Assembly (NCBI GenBank): GCA_933228675.1
Contig: OW121743.1
Span: forward strand, 89,418,438 to 89,482,437
Reading direction: 5' to 3'
Origin: Stomorhina lunata
Lineage: Eukaryota; Arthropoda; Insecta; Diptera; Rhiniidae
Length of the DNA stretch: 64,000 nucleotides
Shown: positions 1 to 12,277 of the stretch, piece by piece
Numbering within the stretch: position 1 is the stretch's first letter
Layout: each line of letters starts with the position of its first letter
Program-made: the position numbers and the translations under genes
The notes under the pieces: model-generated
Told to the model about the DNA's origin: nothing
Databases searched by the model: none
The model's input: the letters and a program-made list of their open reading frames with translations, nothing else

Positions 1-512
1 CTCACTTTTAAGGAAAATATTTCCTTAAAATTATACATTTTTTATAAGATCAAAATAAATAATTTACTGAATTTCAGTAATCTTTTTCTACTGTCGTAGA
101 AAATTTGAAATTGAAAATTTGAAAATTTTACTGCAGTTTTTACTTGATTTAAGTAAAAATAAATTATCTTTTAACTAAAATGAAGGAAAATTTTCCTTAC
201 TTATAGCATTGCTAAATATTTATCTGAACTAAATTAAAGGAAATATTTACTTGTTTTTAGGAAGTTTTCAGATAAAATATGTACTAAATTATAGTATTTT
301 TTTTAATTTTTTAAGTTAAATTTTATTTGATTTTAGTTAAAATTTGTTTAATATAAGAAATTTTGTTAAAAACTTAAGGAATTTTTTTTCTTGGAATTAA
401 GGAATTTTTTTACTCAATTGCTGTAAAAAACGGCTTTGGCGCCATACGACAACCATTTTTTCCTCAAATTTAGTAAATTTTCCTAGATTTTAGTTCATTT
501 TTTTTCTGAGTG
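1..512. other. AT-rich sequence, no gene seen
   Basis: Very A+T-rich DNA with short imperfect repeats of the type AAGGAAAATTTTCCTTA and no open frame of useful length. No transposon end or RNA gene was recognised. Confidence 0.6.
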
Positions 513-705
513 TAAGTTTTCTATAGAAAAGTTAGCGATCGCCTAAGTTTTCTATAGAAAAGTTGGCGATCGCCTAAGTTTTCTATAGAAAAGTTGGCGA
601 TCGCCTAAGTTTTGTATAGAAAAGTTGGCGATCGCCCTAGTTGTCTATAGAAAGTTGGCGATCGCTTTAGATATAGGCGATCGCTTTTTTTGTAGGCGAT
701 CGCTA
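513..705. repeat. 31-bp tandem repeat with CTATAG core and GCGATCGC spacer
   Basis: About four to five copies of a unit starting TAAGTTTTCTATAG at 513, 544, 575 and 606 (exact 31-bp spacing), then degenerating to about 705. Each unit holds TTTTCTATAGAAAA followed by GGCGATCGCC. GCGATCGC is a perfect 8-bp palindrome and is strikingly CpG-rich for this A+T-rich window. The CTATAG core and the 31-bp period are shared with the large arrays after 50 kb, but the spacer is unique to this place. Confidence 0.9.
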
Positions 706-1277
706 TAGTCGTGATGAAAACCCGGGTTTTTTTCCATTTTAAAATCCATTAACATGAAAATACTATTAAAAAATTCTCTTCCATTAATGTTTTACCATTC
801 ATTCATTGCTAATTTGGTTATTGACATGTGTTCCAAACAATATAATTAGTTTTTTATTCCATTTTGGCTTTAAAAATAAAATGTTTGCACTATTCTTAAA
901 ACGATTGCCAGACATGCTGGGAAGATATAAATAAATTTATAGAAAATTCAATTTTTATAGCAAAATTTTCACACTATGTACTTATATAAAACGCACATCT
1001 TGATACCGGGAGGTTAAGATCATCGATCTGCTGCCATCGGCATGATCATCAGCAAGAAAAAACAAAATCGATTTGATCTTTAACGTAAGCGCGTATGGTT
1101 TAGGATGAGGCCCCTCAAGAGGTTATGAGAACATGAAATATTTATAGTTTCTTTAAATTTTCAGACGTTGTGCGTTATGTCAGTGGGTTTGCTGATTTTT
1201 TTAGTTTTTGTTTTATTTGGACTTTTTTTTCTGTTTTATAGAAAACGGATATGAAATATTAAAAAATTTCAATTGTT
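706..1277. other. AT-rich flank of the foldback element, no gene seen
   Basis: Non-repetitive A+T-rich DNA ending at the target site of the foldback element. It includes a slightly GC-richer patch near 1000-1110 with no coding frame. Nothing else was recognised. Confidence 0.5.
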
Positions 1278-1286
1278 GTTTAATTT
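1278..1286. repeat. Left 9-bp target-site duplication of the foldback element
   Basis: GTTTAATTT directly precedes the left inverted end and is repeated exactly at 10321-10329, directly after the right end. A 9-bp duplication is the length known for Drosophila FB (foldback) elements and is also usual for Mutator-like elements. Confidence 0.9.
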
Positions 1287-1453
1287 ATGTGTGTGAAGAT
1301 AAATTCGAATTTAACTAGCAAAGACAAAAACCACATATTTTAACAGAGCCACATTAACAGTTAACAGAGGTCTGTTAATCACTTAACATTTAGATGTAAA
1401 GTGACAATAAATTCGGAATTTAATAAAAAACTGAATAATTGGGCCATATTATT

Positions 1454-4400
1454 GAATGGTTCCACTATACCACTATATACAAACGGTGAACTAAGGGGTA
1501 TTTTATGGAACTGTTATAGTGGGATATCTGAGATAATTACCGAATTTGAGAAAAAGTGGAAAAAGTAAAACTCTACATACATATAAAATGAAATTTTTGA
1601 GGAAATTCTGGAGAGGATTTCTCGAGTTACGTGAATGGTTCCAATATACCACTATATAGAAATGATGGCCTAATGGGTATATTATGGAACTGTTATAGTG
1701 GGATATCTGAGATAATTACCGAATTTGAGAAAAAGTGGAAAAAGTAAAACTCTACATACATATAAAATGAAATTTTTGAGGAAATTCTGGAGAGGATTTC
1801 TCGAGTTACGTGAATGGTTCCAATATTCCACTATATAGAAATGGTGGCCTAATGGGTATATTATGGAACTGTTATAGTGGGATATCTGAGATAATTACCG
1901 AATTTGAGAAAAAGTTGAAAAAGTAAAACTCTACATACATATAAAATGAAATTTTTGAAGAAATTCTGGAGAGGATTTCTCGAGTTACGTGAATGGTTCC
2001 AATATACCACTATATAGAAATGATGGCCTAATGGGTATATTATGGAACTGTTATAGTGGGATATCTGAGATAATTACCGAATTTGAGAAAAAGTGGAAAA
2101 AGTAAAACTCTACATACATATAAAATGAAATTTTTGAGGAAATTCTGGAGAGGATTTCTCGAGTTACGTGAATGGTTCCAATATACCACTATATAGAAAT
2201 GATGGCCTAATGGGTATATTATGGAACTGTTATAGTGGGATATCTGAGATAATTACCGAATTTGAGAAAAAGTGGAAAAAGTAAAACTCTACATACATAT
2301 AAAATGAAATTTTTGAGAAAATTCTGGAGAGGCTTTCTCGAGTTACGTGAATGGTTCCAATATACCACTATATAAAAATGGTGGCCTAATGGGTATATTA
2401 TGGAACTGTTATAGTGGGATATCTGAGATAATTACCGAATTCGAGAAAAAGTGAAAAAAGTAAAACTCTACATGCATATAAAATGAAATTTTTGAGGAAA
2501 TTCTGGAGAGGATTTCTCGAGTTACGTGAATGGTTCCAATATACCACTATATAGAAATGATGGCCTAATGGGTATATTATGGAACTGTTATAGTGGGATA
2601 TCTGAGATAATTACCGAATTTGAGAAAAAGTAAAACTCTACATACATATAAAATGAAATTTTTGAGGAAATTCTGGAGAGGATTTCTCGAGTTACGTGAA
2701 TGGTTCCAATATACCACTATATAGAAATGGTGGCCTAATGGGTATATTATGGAACTGTTATAGTGGGATATCTGAGATAATTACCGAATTTGAGAAAAAG
2801 TAGAAAAAGTAAAACTCTACATACATATAAAATGAAATTTTTGAGGAAATTCTGGAGAGGATTTCTCGAGTTACGTGAATGGTTCCAATATACCACTATA
2901 TAGAAATGGTGGCCTAATGGGTATATTATGGAACTGTTATAGTGGGATATCTGAGATAATTACCGAATTTGAGAAAAAGTGGAAAAAGTAAAACTCTACA
3001 TACATATAAAATGAAATTTTTGAAGAAATTCTGTAGAGGATTTCTCGAGTTACGTGAATGGTTCCAATATACTACTATATAGAAATGATGGCCTAATGGG
3101 TATATTATGGAACTGTTATAGTGGGATATCTGAGATAATTACCGAATTTGAGAAAAAGTGGAAAAAGTAAAACTCTACATACATATAAAATGAAATTTTT
3201 GAGGAAATTCTGGAGAGGATTTCTCGAGTTACGTGAATGGTTCCAATATACCACTATATAGAAATGGTGGCCTAATGGGTATATTATGGAACCGTTATAG
3301 TGGGATATCTGAGATAATTACCGAATTTGAGAAAAAGTGAAAAAAGTAAAACTCTACGTGCATATAAAATGAAATTTTTGAGGAAATTCTGGAGAGGATT
3401 TCTCGAGTTACGTGAATGGTTCCAATATACCACTATATAGAAATGGTGGCCTAATGGGTATATTATGGAACTGTTATAGTGGGATATCTGAGATAATTAC
3501 CGAATTTGAGAAAAAGTGAAAAAAGTAAAACTCTACATACATATAAAATGAAATTTTTGAGGAAATTCTGGAGAGGATTTCTCGAGTTACGTGAATGGTT
3601 CCAATATACCACTATATAGAAATGGTGGCCTAATGGGTATATTATGGAACTGTTATAGTGGGATATCTGAGATAATTACCGAATTTGAGAAAAAGTGAAA
3701 AAAGTAAAACTCTACATACATATAAAATGAAATTTTTGAAGAAATTCTGGAGAGGATTTCTCGAGTTACGTGAATGGTTCCAATATACCACTATATAGAA
3801 ATGATGGCCTAATGGGTATATTATGGAACTGTTATAGTGGGATATCTGAGATAATTACCGAATTTGAGAAATAGTGGAAAAAGTAAAACTCTACATACAT
3901 ATAAAATGAAATTTTTGAGGAAATTCTGGAGAGGATTTCTCGAGTTACGTGAATGGTTCCAATATACCACTATATAGAAATGATGGCCTAATGGGTATAT
4001 TATGGAACTGTTATAGTGGGATATCTGAGATAATTACCGAATTTGAGAAAAAGTGGAAAAAGTAAAACTCTACATGCATATAAAATGAAATTTTTGAGGA
4101 AATTCTGGAGAGGATTTCTCGAGTTACGTGAATGGTTCCAATATACCACTATATAGAAATGGTGGCCTAATGGGTATATTATGGAACTGTTATAGTGGGA
4201 TATCTGAGATAATTACCGAATTTGAGAAAAAGTAGAAAAAGTAAAACTCTACATACATATAAAATGAAATTTTTGAGGAAATTCTGGAGAGGATTTCTCG
4301 AGTTACGTGAATGGTTCCAATATACCACTATATAGAAATGATGGCCTAATGGGTATATTATGGAACTGTTATAGTGGGATATCTGAGATAATTACCGAAT

Positions 4401-4501
4401 TTGAGAAATAGTGGAAAAAGTAAAACTCTACATACATATAAAATGAAATTTTTGAGGAAATTCTGGAGAGGATTTCTCGAGTTACGTGAATGGTTCCAAT
4501 A
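1454..4501 (+). repeat. Left arm: 17 tandem copies of a 179-bp unit
   Basis: The mark GAATGGTTCC recurs at 1454, 1633, 1812, 1991, 2170, 2349, 2528, 2698, 2877 and so on to 4488. Spacing is 179 bp except for one 170-bp unit at about 2528-2697, which lost 9 bp beside GAGAAAAAG. Each unit has a short internal hairpin (GTTCCAATATACC against GGTATATTATGGAAC). There is no coding capacity. Confidence 0.95.
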
Positions 4502-7500
4502 TAGAGTTTTACTTTTTTCACTTTTTCTCAAATTCGGTAATTATCTCAGATATCCCACTATAACAGTTCCATAATATACCCATTAGGCCACCATTTCTAT
4601 ATAGTGGTATATTGGAACCATTCACGTAACTCGAGAAATCCTCTCCAGAATTTCCTCAAAAATTTCATTTTATATGTATGTAGAGTTTTACTTTTTCTAC
4701 TTTTTCTCAAATTCGGTAATTATCTCAGATATCCCACTATAACAGTTCCATAATATACCCATTAGGCCACCATTTCTATATAGTGGTATATTGGAACTAT
4801 TCACGTAACTCGAGAAATCCTCTCCAGAATTTCCTCAAAAATTTCATTTTATATGTATGTAGAGTTTTACTTTTTCTCAAATTCGGTAATTATCTCAGAT
4901 ATCCCACTATAACAGTTCCATAATATACCCATTAGGCCATCATTTCTATATAGTGGTATATTGGAACCATTCACGTAACTCGAGAAATCCTCTCCAGAAT
5001 TTCCTCAAAAATTTCATTTTATATGCATGTAGAGTTTTACTTTTTTCACTTTTTCTCGAATTCGGTAATTATCTCAGATATCCCACTATAACAGTTCCAT
5101 AATATACCCATTAGGCCACCATTTTTATATAGTGGTATATTGGAACCATTCACGTAACTCGAGAAAGCCTCTCCAGAATTTTCTCAAAAATTTCATTTTA
5201 TATGTATTTAGAGTTTTACTTTTTCCACTTTTTCTCAAATTCGGTAATTATCTCAGATATCCCACTATAACAGTTCCATAATATACCCATTAGGCCATCA
5301 TTTCTATATAGTGGTATATTGGAACCATTCACGTAACTCGAGAAATCCTCTCCAGAATTTCCTCAAAAATTTCATTTTATATGTATGTAGAGTTTTACTT
5401 TTTCCACTATTTCTCAAATTCGGTAATTATCTCAGATATCCCACTATAACAGTTCCATAATATACCCATTAGGCCATCATTTCTATATAGTGGTATATTG
5501 GAACCATTCACGTAACTCGAGAAATCCTCTCCAGAATTTCTTCAAAAATTTCATTTTATATGTATGTAGAGTTTTACTTTTTCAACTTTTTCTCAAATTC
5601 GGTAATTATCTCAGATATCCCACTATAACAGTTCCATAATATACCCATTAGGCCACCATTTCTATATAGTGGTATATTGGAACCATTCACGTAACTCGAG
5701 AAAGCCTCTCCAGAATTTTCTCAAAAATTTCATTTTATATGTATGTAGAGTTTTACTTTTTCCACTTTTTCTCAAATTCGGTAATTATCTCAGATATCCC
5801 ACTATAACAGTTCCATAATATACCCATTAGGCCATCATTTCTATATAGTGGTATATTGGAACCATTCACGTAACTCGAGAAATCCTCTCCAGAATTTCCT
5901 CAAAAATTTCATTTTATATGTATGTAGAGTTTTACTTTTTCCACTATTTCTCAAATTCGGTAATTATCTCAGATATCCCACTATAACAGTTCCATAATAT
6001 ACCCATTAGGCCATCATTTCTATATAGTGGTATATTGGAACCATTCACGTAACTCGAGAAATCCTCTCCAGAATTTCTTCAAAAATTTCATTTTATATGT
6101 ATGTAGAGTTTTACTTTTTTCACTTTTTCTCAAATTCGGTAATTATCTCCGATATCCCACTATAACAGTTCCATAATATACCCATTAGGCCACCATTTCT
6201 ATATAGTGGTATATTGGAACCATTCACGTAACTCGAGAAATCCTCTCCAGAATTTCCTCAAAAATTTCATTTTATATGTATGTAGAGTTTTACTTTTTTC
6301 ACTTTTTCTCAAATTCGGTAATTATCTCAGATATCCCACTATAACAGTTCCATAATATACCCATTAGGCCACCATTTCTATATAGTGGTATATTGGAACC
6401 ATTCACGTAACTCGAGAAATCCTCTCCAGAATTTCCTCAAAAATTTCATTTTATATGCACGTAGAGTTTTACTTTTTTCACTTTTTCTCAAATTCGGTAA
6501 TTATCTCAGATATCCCACTATAACGGTTCCATAATATACCCATTAGGCCACCATTTCTATATAGTGGTATATTGGAACCATTCACGTAACTCGAGAAATC
6601 CTCTCCAGAATTTCCTCAAAAATTTCATTTTATATGTATGTAGAGTTTTACTTTTTCCACTTTTTCTCAAATTCGGTAATTATCTCAGATATCCCACTAT
6701 AACAGTTCCATAATATACCCATTAGGCCATCATTTCTATATAGTAGTATATTGGAACCATTCACGTAACTCGAGAAATCCTCTACAGAATTTCTTCAAAA
6801 ATTTCATTTTATATGTATGTAGAGTTTTACTTTTTCCACTTTTTCTCAAATTCGGTAATTATCTCAGATATCCCACTATAACAGTTCCATAATATACCCA
6901 TTAGGCCACCATTTCTATATAGTGGTATATTGGAACCATTCACGTAACTCGAGAAATCCTCTCCAGAATTTCCTCAAAAATTTCATTTTATATGTATGTA
7001 GAGTTTTACTTTTTCTACTTTTTCTCAAATTCGGTAATTATCTCAGATATCCCACTATAACAGTTCCATAATATACCCATTAGGCCACCATTTCTATATA
7101 GTGGTATATTGGAACCATTCACGTAACTCGAGAAATCCTCTCCAGAATTTCCTCAAAAATTTCATTTTATATGTATGTAGAGTTTTACTTTTTCTCAAAT
7201 TCGGTAATTATCTCAGATATCCCACTATAACAGTTCCATAATATACCCATTAGGCCATCATTTCTATATAGTGGTATATTGGAAAAATTCACGTAACTCG
7301 AGAAATCCTCTCCAGAATTTCTTCAAAAATTTCATTTTATATGTATGTAGAGTTTTACTTTTTCAACTTTTTCTCAAATTCGGTAATTATCTCAGATATC
7401 CCACTATAACAGTTCCATAATATACCCATTAGGCCACCATTTCTATACAGTGGTATATTGGAACCATTCACGTAACTCGAGAAATCCTCTCCAGAATTTC

Positions 7501-10153
7501 CTCAAAAATTTCATTTTATATGTATGTAGAGTTTTACTTTTTCCACTTTTTCTCAAATTCGGTAATTATCTCAGATATCCCACTATAACAGTTCCATAAT
7601 ATACCCATTAGGCCATCATTTCTATATAGTGGTATATTGGAAAAATTCACGTAACTCGAGAAATCCTCTCCAGAATTTCTTCAAAAATTTCATTTTATAT
7701 GTATGTAGAGTTTTACTTTTTCAACTTTTTCTCAAATTCGGTAATTATCTCAGATATCCCACTATAACAGTTCCATAATATACCCATTAGGCGACCATTT
7801 CTATATAGTGGTATATTGGAACCATTCACGTAACTCGAGAAATCCTCTCCAGAATTTCCTCAAAAATTTCATTTTATATGCATGTAGAGTTTTACTTTTT
7901 TCACTTTTTCTCGAATTCGGTAATTATCTCAGATATCCCACTATAACAGTTCCATAATATACCCATTAGGCCACCATTTCCATATAGTGGTATATTGGAA
8001 CCATTCACGTAACTCGAGAAAGCCTCTCCAGAATTTTCTCAAAAATTTCATTTTATATGTATGTAGAGTTTTACTTTTTCCACCTTTTCTCAAATTCGGT
8101 AATTATCTCAGATATCCCACTACAACAGTTCCATAATATACCCATTAGGCCACCATTTCTATATAGTGGTATATTGGAACCATTCACGTAACTCGAGAAA
8201 TCCTCTCCAGAATTTCCTCAAAAATTTAATTTTATATGTATGTAGAGTTTTACTTTTTCTACTTTTTCTCAAATTCGGTAATTATCTCAGATATCCCACT
8301 ATAACAGTTCCATAATATACCCATTAGGCCATCATTTCTATATAGTGGTATATTGGAACCATTCACGTAACTCGAGAAATCCTCTCCAGAATTTCCTCAA
8401 AAATTTCATTTTATATGTATGTAGAGTTTTACTTTTTCTACTTTTTCTCAAATTCGGTAATTATCTCAGATATCCCACTATAACAGTTCCATAATATACC
8501 CATTAGGCCATCATTTCTATATAGTGGTATATTGGAACCATTCACGTAACTCGAGAAATCCTCTCCAGAATTTCCTCAAAAATTTCATTTTATATGTATG
8601 TAGAGTTTTACTTTTTCTACTTTTTCTCAAATTCGGTAATTATCTCAGATATCCCACTATAACAGTTCCATAATATACCCATTAGGCCACCATTTCTATA
8701 TAGTGGTATATTGGAACCATTCACGTAACTCGAGAAATCCTCTCCAGAATTTCCTCAAAAATTTCAATTTATATGTATGTAGAGTTTTACTTTTTCTACT
8801 TTTTCTCAAATTCGGTAATTATCTCAGATATCCCACTATAACAGTTCCATAATATACCCATAGGCCATCATTTCTATATAGTGGTATATTGGAACCATTC
8901 ACGTAACTCGAGAAATCCTCTCCAGAATTTCCTCAAAAATTTCATTTTATATGTATGTAGAGTTTTACTTTTTCTACTTTTTCTCAAATTTGGTAATTAT
9001 CTCAGATATCCCACTATAACAGTTCCATAATATACCCATTAGGCCATCATTTCTATATAGTGGTATATTGGAACCATTCACGTAACTCGAGAAATCCTCT
9101 CCAGAATTTCCTCAAAAATTTCATTTTATATGTATGTAGAGTTTTACTTTTTCTACTTTTTCTCAAATTCGGTAATTATCTCAGATATCCCACTATAACA
9201 GTTCCATAATATACCCATTAGGCCACCATTTCTATATAGTGGTATATTGGAACCATTCACGTAACTCGAGAAATCCTCTCCAGAATTTCCTCAAAAATTT
9301 CAATTTATATGTATGTAGAGTTTTACTTTTTCTACTTTTTCTCAAATTCGGTAATTATCTCAGATATCCCACTATAACAGTTCCATAATATACCCATTAG
9401 GCCATCATTTCTATATAGTGGTATATTGGAACCATTCACGTAACTCGAGAAATCCTCTCCAGAATTTCCTCAAAAATTTCATTTTATATGCATGTAGAGT
9501 TTTACTTTTTTCACTTTTTCTCGAATTCGGTAATTATCTCAGATATCCCACTATAACAGTTCCATAATATACCCATTAGGCCACCATTTCTATATAGTGG
9601 TATATTGGAACCATTCACGTAACTAGAGAAATCCTCTCCAGAATTTCCTCAAAAATTTCATTTTATATGTATGTAGAGTTTTACTTTTTCCACTTTTTCT
9701 CAAATTCGGTAATTATCTCAGATATCCCACTATAACAGTTCCATAATATACCCATTAGGCCATCATTTCTATATAGTGGTATATTGGAACCATTCACGTA
9801 ACTCGAGAAATCCTCTCCAGAATTTCCTCAAAAATTTCATTTTATATGTATGTAGAGTTTTACTTTTTCCACTTTTTCTCAAATTCGGTAATTATCTCAG
9901 ATATCCCACTATAACAGTTCCATAATATACCCATTAGGCCATCATTTCTATATAGTGGTATATTGGAACCATTCACGTAACTCGAGAAATCCTCTCCAGA
10001 ATTTCCTCAAAAATTTCATTTTATATGTATGTAGAGTTTTACTTTTTCCACTTTTTCTCAAATTCGGTAATTATCTCAGATATCCCACTATAACAGTTCC
10101 ATAAAATACCCCTTAGTTCACCGTTTGTATATAGTGGTATAGTGGAACCATTC
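4502..10153 (-). repeat. Right arm: about 31 tandem copies of the 179-bp unit, inverted
   Basis: Same unit as the left arm in reverse orientation, ending in the same variant outer unit. The switch of orientation is abrupt at about 4500. At the junction, TAAAACTCTA (4421-4430) and TAGAGTTTTA (4502-4511) are separated by about 71 nt that would form a loop. Private variants show that this arm is made of mirrored blocks of the left arm with different offsets (see findings). Confidence 0.95.
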
Positions 10154-10320
10154 AATAATATGGCCCGATTACTCAGTTTTTTATTAAATTCCGAATTTAT
10201 TGTCACTTTACATCTAAATGTTAAGTGATTAACAGACCTCTGTTAACTGTTAATGTGGCTCTGTTAAAATATGTGGTTTTTGTCTTTGCTAGTTAAATTC
10301 GAATTTATCTTCACACACAT

Positions 10321-10329
10321 GTTTAATTT
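10321..10329. repeat. Right 9-bp target-site duplication of the foldback element
   Basis: GTTTAATTT, identical to 1278-1286 and directly abutting the right inverted end. Confidence 0.9.
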
Positions 10330-10570
10330 TACTTTTGATTGTTTATTTTGTTTTCAAAATTAATTTTTGGTTATAAAAGAAAATGTTGTAAATAAACAAA
10401 ATTTTCAAATATTTTTGCGATGAAAAATTATTTTGTTTTTTTAATTCGAATTGCCTAAATTAAACAATTGGTAGTGGGAAGAATTATTAATGAAACTATT
10501 TGTTAATTAGTATTGTTGTTGTTTTAAAATTTGTGTAAAAATTAAGAAATTTGGTTAGTGTATTTTTAAA
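10330..10570. other. AT-rich spacer, no gene seen
   Basis: Short A+T-rich stretch between the foldback element and the first DINE-like element. No feature was recognised. Confidence 0.5.
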
Positions 10571-11500
10571 CAAGTAAGAAAGTGCTTTTAGTCGGTCAGG
10601 CCTGACCACACGATACCCTTCACCGCTAAGGTCGAAGGTGTTCTTTTTCCTGTATAAAGACAAATATTGGCTAAATTTTACCATCATACAAACATTTTCT
10701 CAAAACTTTTACATTTAAGCTGTTTCCGTCTTTTGGACTTATATGAGAGCTAGGGTCAAATGTGGACCGATTATCTCGAAATTTGGGAAATTGATTACAG
10801 TTTTTACAAAAATTATGTATGCAAAAAATAAACTCAAAATTTTTATTATCTTCAGATTTATGAGCGTTTTAGAGATTTTTGTCTTATTTACTGCCTTTTG
10901 ACAGAAGAGTTTATATGGGAGCTATGGTCAAATGTGGACCGATTTCAATAAAATTTGGTGTAGTGATTTTGGTTTACATAACGTTACTTTAATATAGAAA
11001 AGCCCTAAGTCATTTCGTATTCAAACAGCTTTTTAAAGCTTTATCTGATATAATTTTATGAAGGTCTTTTAATTTTAAAAAACATAATTATAGCATTAAA
11101 TTTAATAGAGAATTTAGTAAAAAACTGCGTTTGCAAAGTTTCTATATCTTCAAAACTTAAGATTTTATTTAGGTTTTTTTCCCTTTCCTGTAATGTATGA
11201 AGGGCTTTTCTATATTAAAGTAACGATAAGCAGTATTTGTTTTAAATTTCATATTGATGTTTGTGGCCAAAATATTAATTTGGGGTAGTGGGACCTATTT
11301 GAGGTACCATAAATAATGGACCGATTTTGACGAATTTCAATAGCCATGGTCCCACTATCAAAAAATTATCTGTGCCAAATTTCATCAAATTGTCTTTAGA
11401 ATTGCGATCTGTAGTTAGATTACATGGTTTACATGGGGGTCCCGATTGCCAGCCTGATGGACGGACGGAGGGACATCGCTAAATCGGAATCAAAAAGTGA
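10571..11500 (-). mobile_element. DINE-1/INE-1-like element, reverse copy, truncated, carrying a MITE
   Basis: It starts CAAGTAAGAAAGTGC, followed by a short hairpin (TCGGTCAGGCCTGACC) and GATACCCTTCACC. It later contains a GACGGACGG-type microsatellite followed by GACATCGCTAAATCG. This order matches, in reverse, the known layout of Drosophila INE-1/DINE-1: a TATACCC hairpin end, a GTCY-rich microsatellite, then an end reading GGTATC, a TATAGTCGG-type hairpin and CTTGTTT. These are non-autonomous Helentron-related elements with no coding capacity. The copy lacks its last ~110 bp and abuts an opposite copy at 11501. A 244-bp MITE lies inside it. Confidence 0.8.
10982..11225. mobile_element. 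244-bp MITE nested in a DINE-like element
   Basis: The ends are perfect inverted repeats (CGTTACTTTAATATAGAAAA at the left, its complement at the right, about 25 bp in all). ATAA flanks both sides (10978-10981 and 11226-11229), while the uninterrupted DINE copy at 21401-21430 has a single ATAAGCAG there, so this is an empty-site comparison within the window. The interior is A+T-rich and non-coding. The superfamily is not assigned. Confidence 0.85.
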
Positions 11501-12277
11501 TATACCCTTCACCACCATAGATGGAAAGGTTATTATAAGTTTGTGCTGATGTATGTAACGCATAGAAATATTTGTCTTAGACCCATCTTTTCGTATACCA
11601 ATAGGGTTAGAATCACTTTCTGAAACGATTTAGCGATGTCAGTCCGTTCGTTCGTCCGTCTGGACGGCTGGCTGGACCCCCATGTAATCAAAGTACAGGT
11701 CGCAATTCTAAAGATAATTTGATGAAATTTGGCACAGATCATTTTTTCATAGTGGGACCATGGCTATTGAAATTCGTCAAAATCGGTCCATTATTTATGG
11801 TACCTCCCATAGCTTTCACTTCCCGGAATTTATATATAGGCCACAAATATCAATATTTTTCCATGAAATTTAAAACAAATACTGCTTATGTAAACTTAAA
11901 TTGAAATCGGTCCACATTTGACTATAGCTCCCGTACAAACTCTTCTGTCAAAACGCACTAAATGAGACAAAAATCACTAAAACGCTTGTAAATCTAAAGA
12001 TAATGGGAATTTTAAGTTTATTTTGTACATACATAATTTTTGTAACAACTGTAATCAATTTGCCAAATTTTGAGACATTCGGTCCACATTTGACCTTAGC
12101 TCTCATATAAGTCCAAATGACGAAAACAGCTTAAATATATAAGTTTTGAGAAAATGTTTATATGATGGCAAAATTTAGCAAATATTTTTCTTTATATAGG
12201 AAAAAGAACACCTTTGACCTTAGTGGTGAAGGGTATCGTTTGGTCGGGGTTGACCGACTTTAGCACTTTCTTACTTG
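11501..12277 (+). mobile_element. DINE-1/INE-1-like element, forward copy
   Basis: It begins TATACCCTTCACCACCATAG, passes through the GTCCGTTCGTTCGTCCGTC microsatellite, and ends with GGTATCG, a TCGGGGTTGACCGA hairpin and CTTTCTTACTTG. This is the complete element order in the + direction, about 780 bp. It is head to head with the truncated reverse copy ending at 11500. There is no coding capacity. Confidence 0.85.

Larger units (their letters stand above)
1287..10320. mobile_element. Foldback (FB-like) transposon, non-autonomous, 9,034 bp
   Basis: The outermost 167 bp at 1287-1453 and the reverse complement of 10154-10320 agree except for two bases. Inside these ends lie about 17 copies of a 179-bp unit in one orientation (1454-4501) and about 31 copies in the opposite orientation (4502-10153). 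There is no unique core and no transposase frame. The first full unit in each arm (from 1454, and ending at 10153) is a distinct variant shared by both ends, whereas inner units are nearly uniform. Long tandemly repetitive inverted arms plus a 9-bp target duplication are the hallmarks of Drosophila FB elements. Assignment to FB rather than to a Mutator-like element is inference, because no transposase is present. High arm identity implies recent formation or ongoing homogenisation. Confidence 0.9.

Noticed and set aside
1454..10153. CRISPR-like or centromeric interpretation of the 179-bp repeats
   Set aside because: There are no spacers between units, and the ~180-bp length alone does not make a centromeric satellite. 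The inverted ends and 9-bp duplication show that it is a transposable element.
10496..10687. 63-codon reverse frame repeated in other places (20150-20347, 44357-44572)
   Set aside because: It is the translated end of DINE-like elements, which are non-coding; the frame differs between copies.
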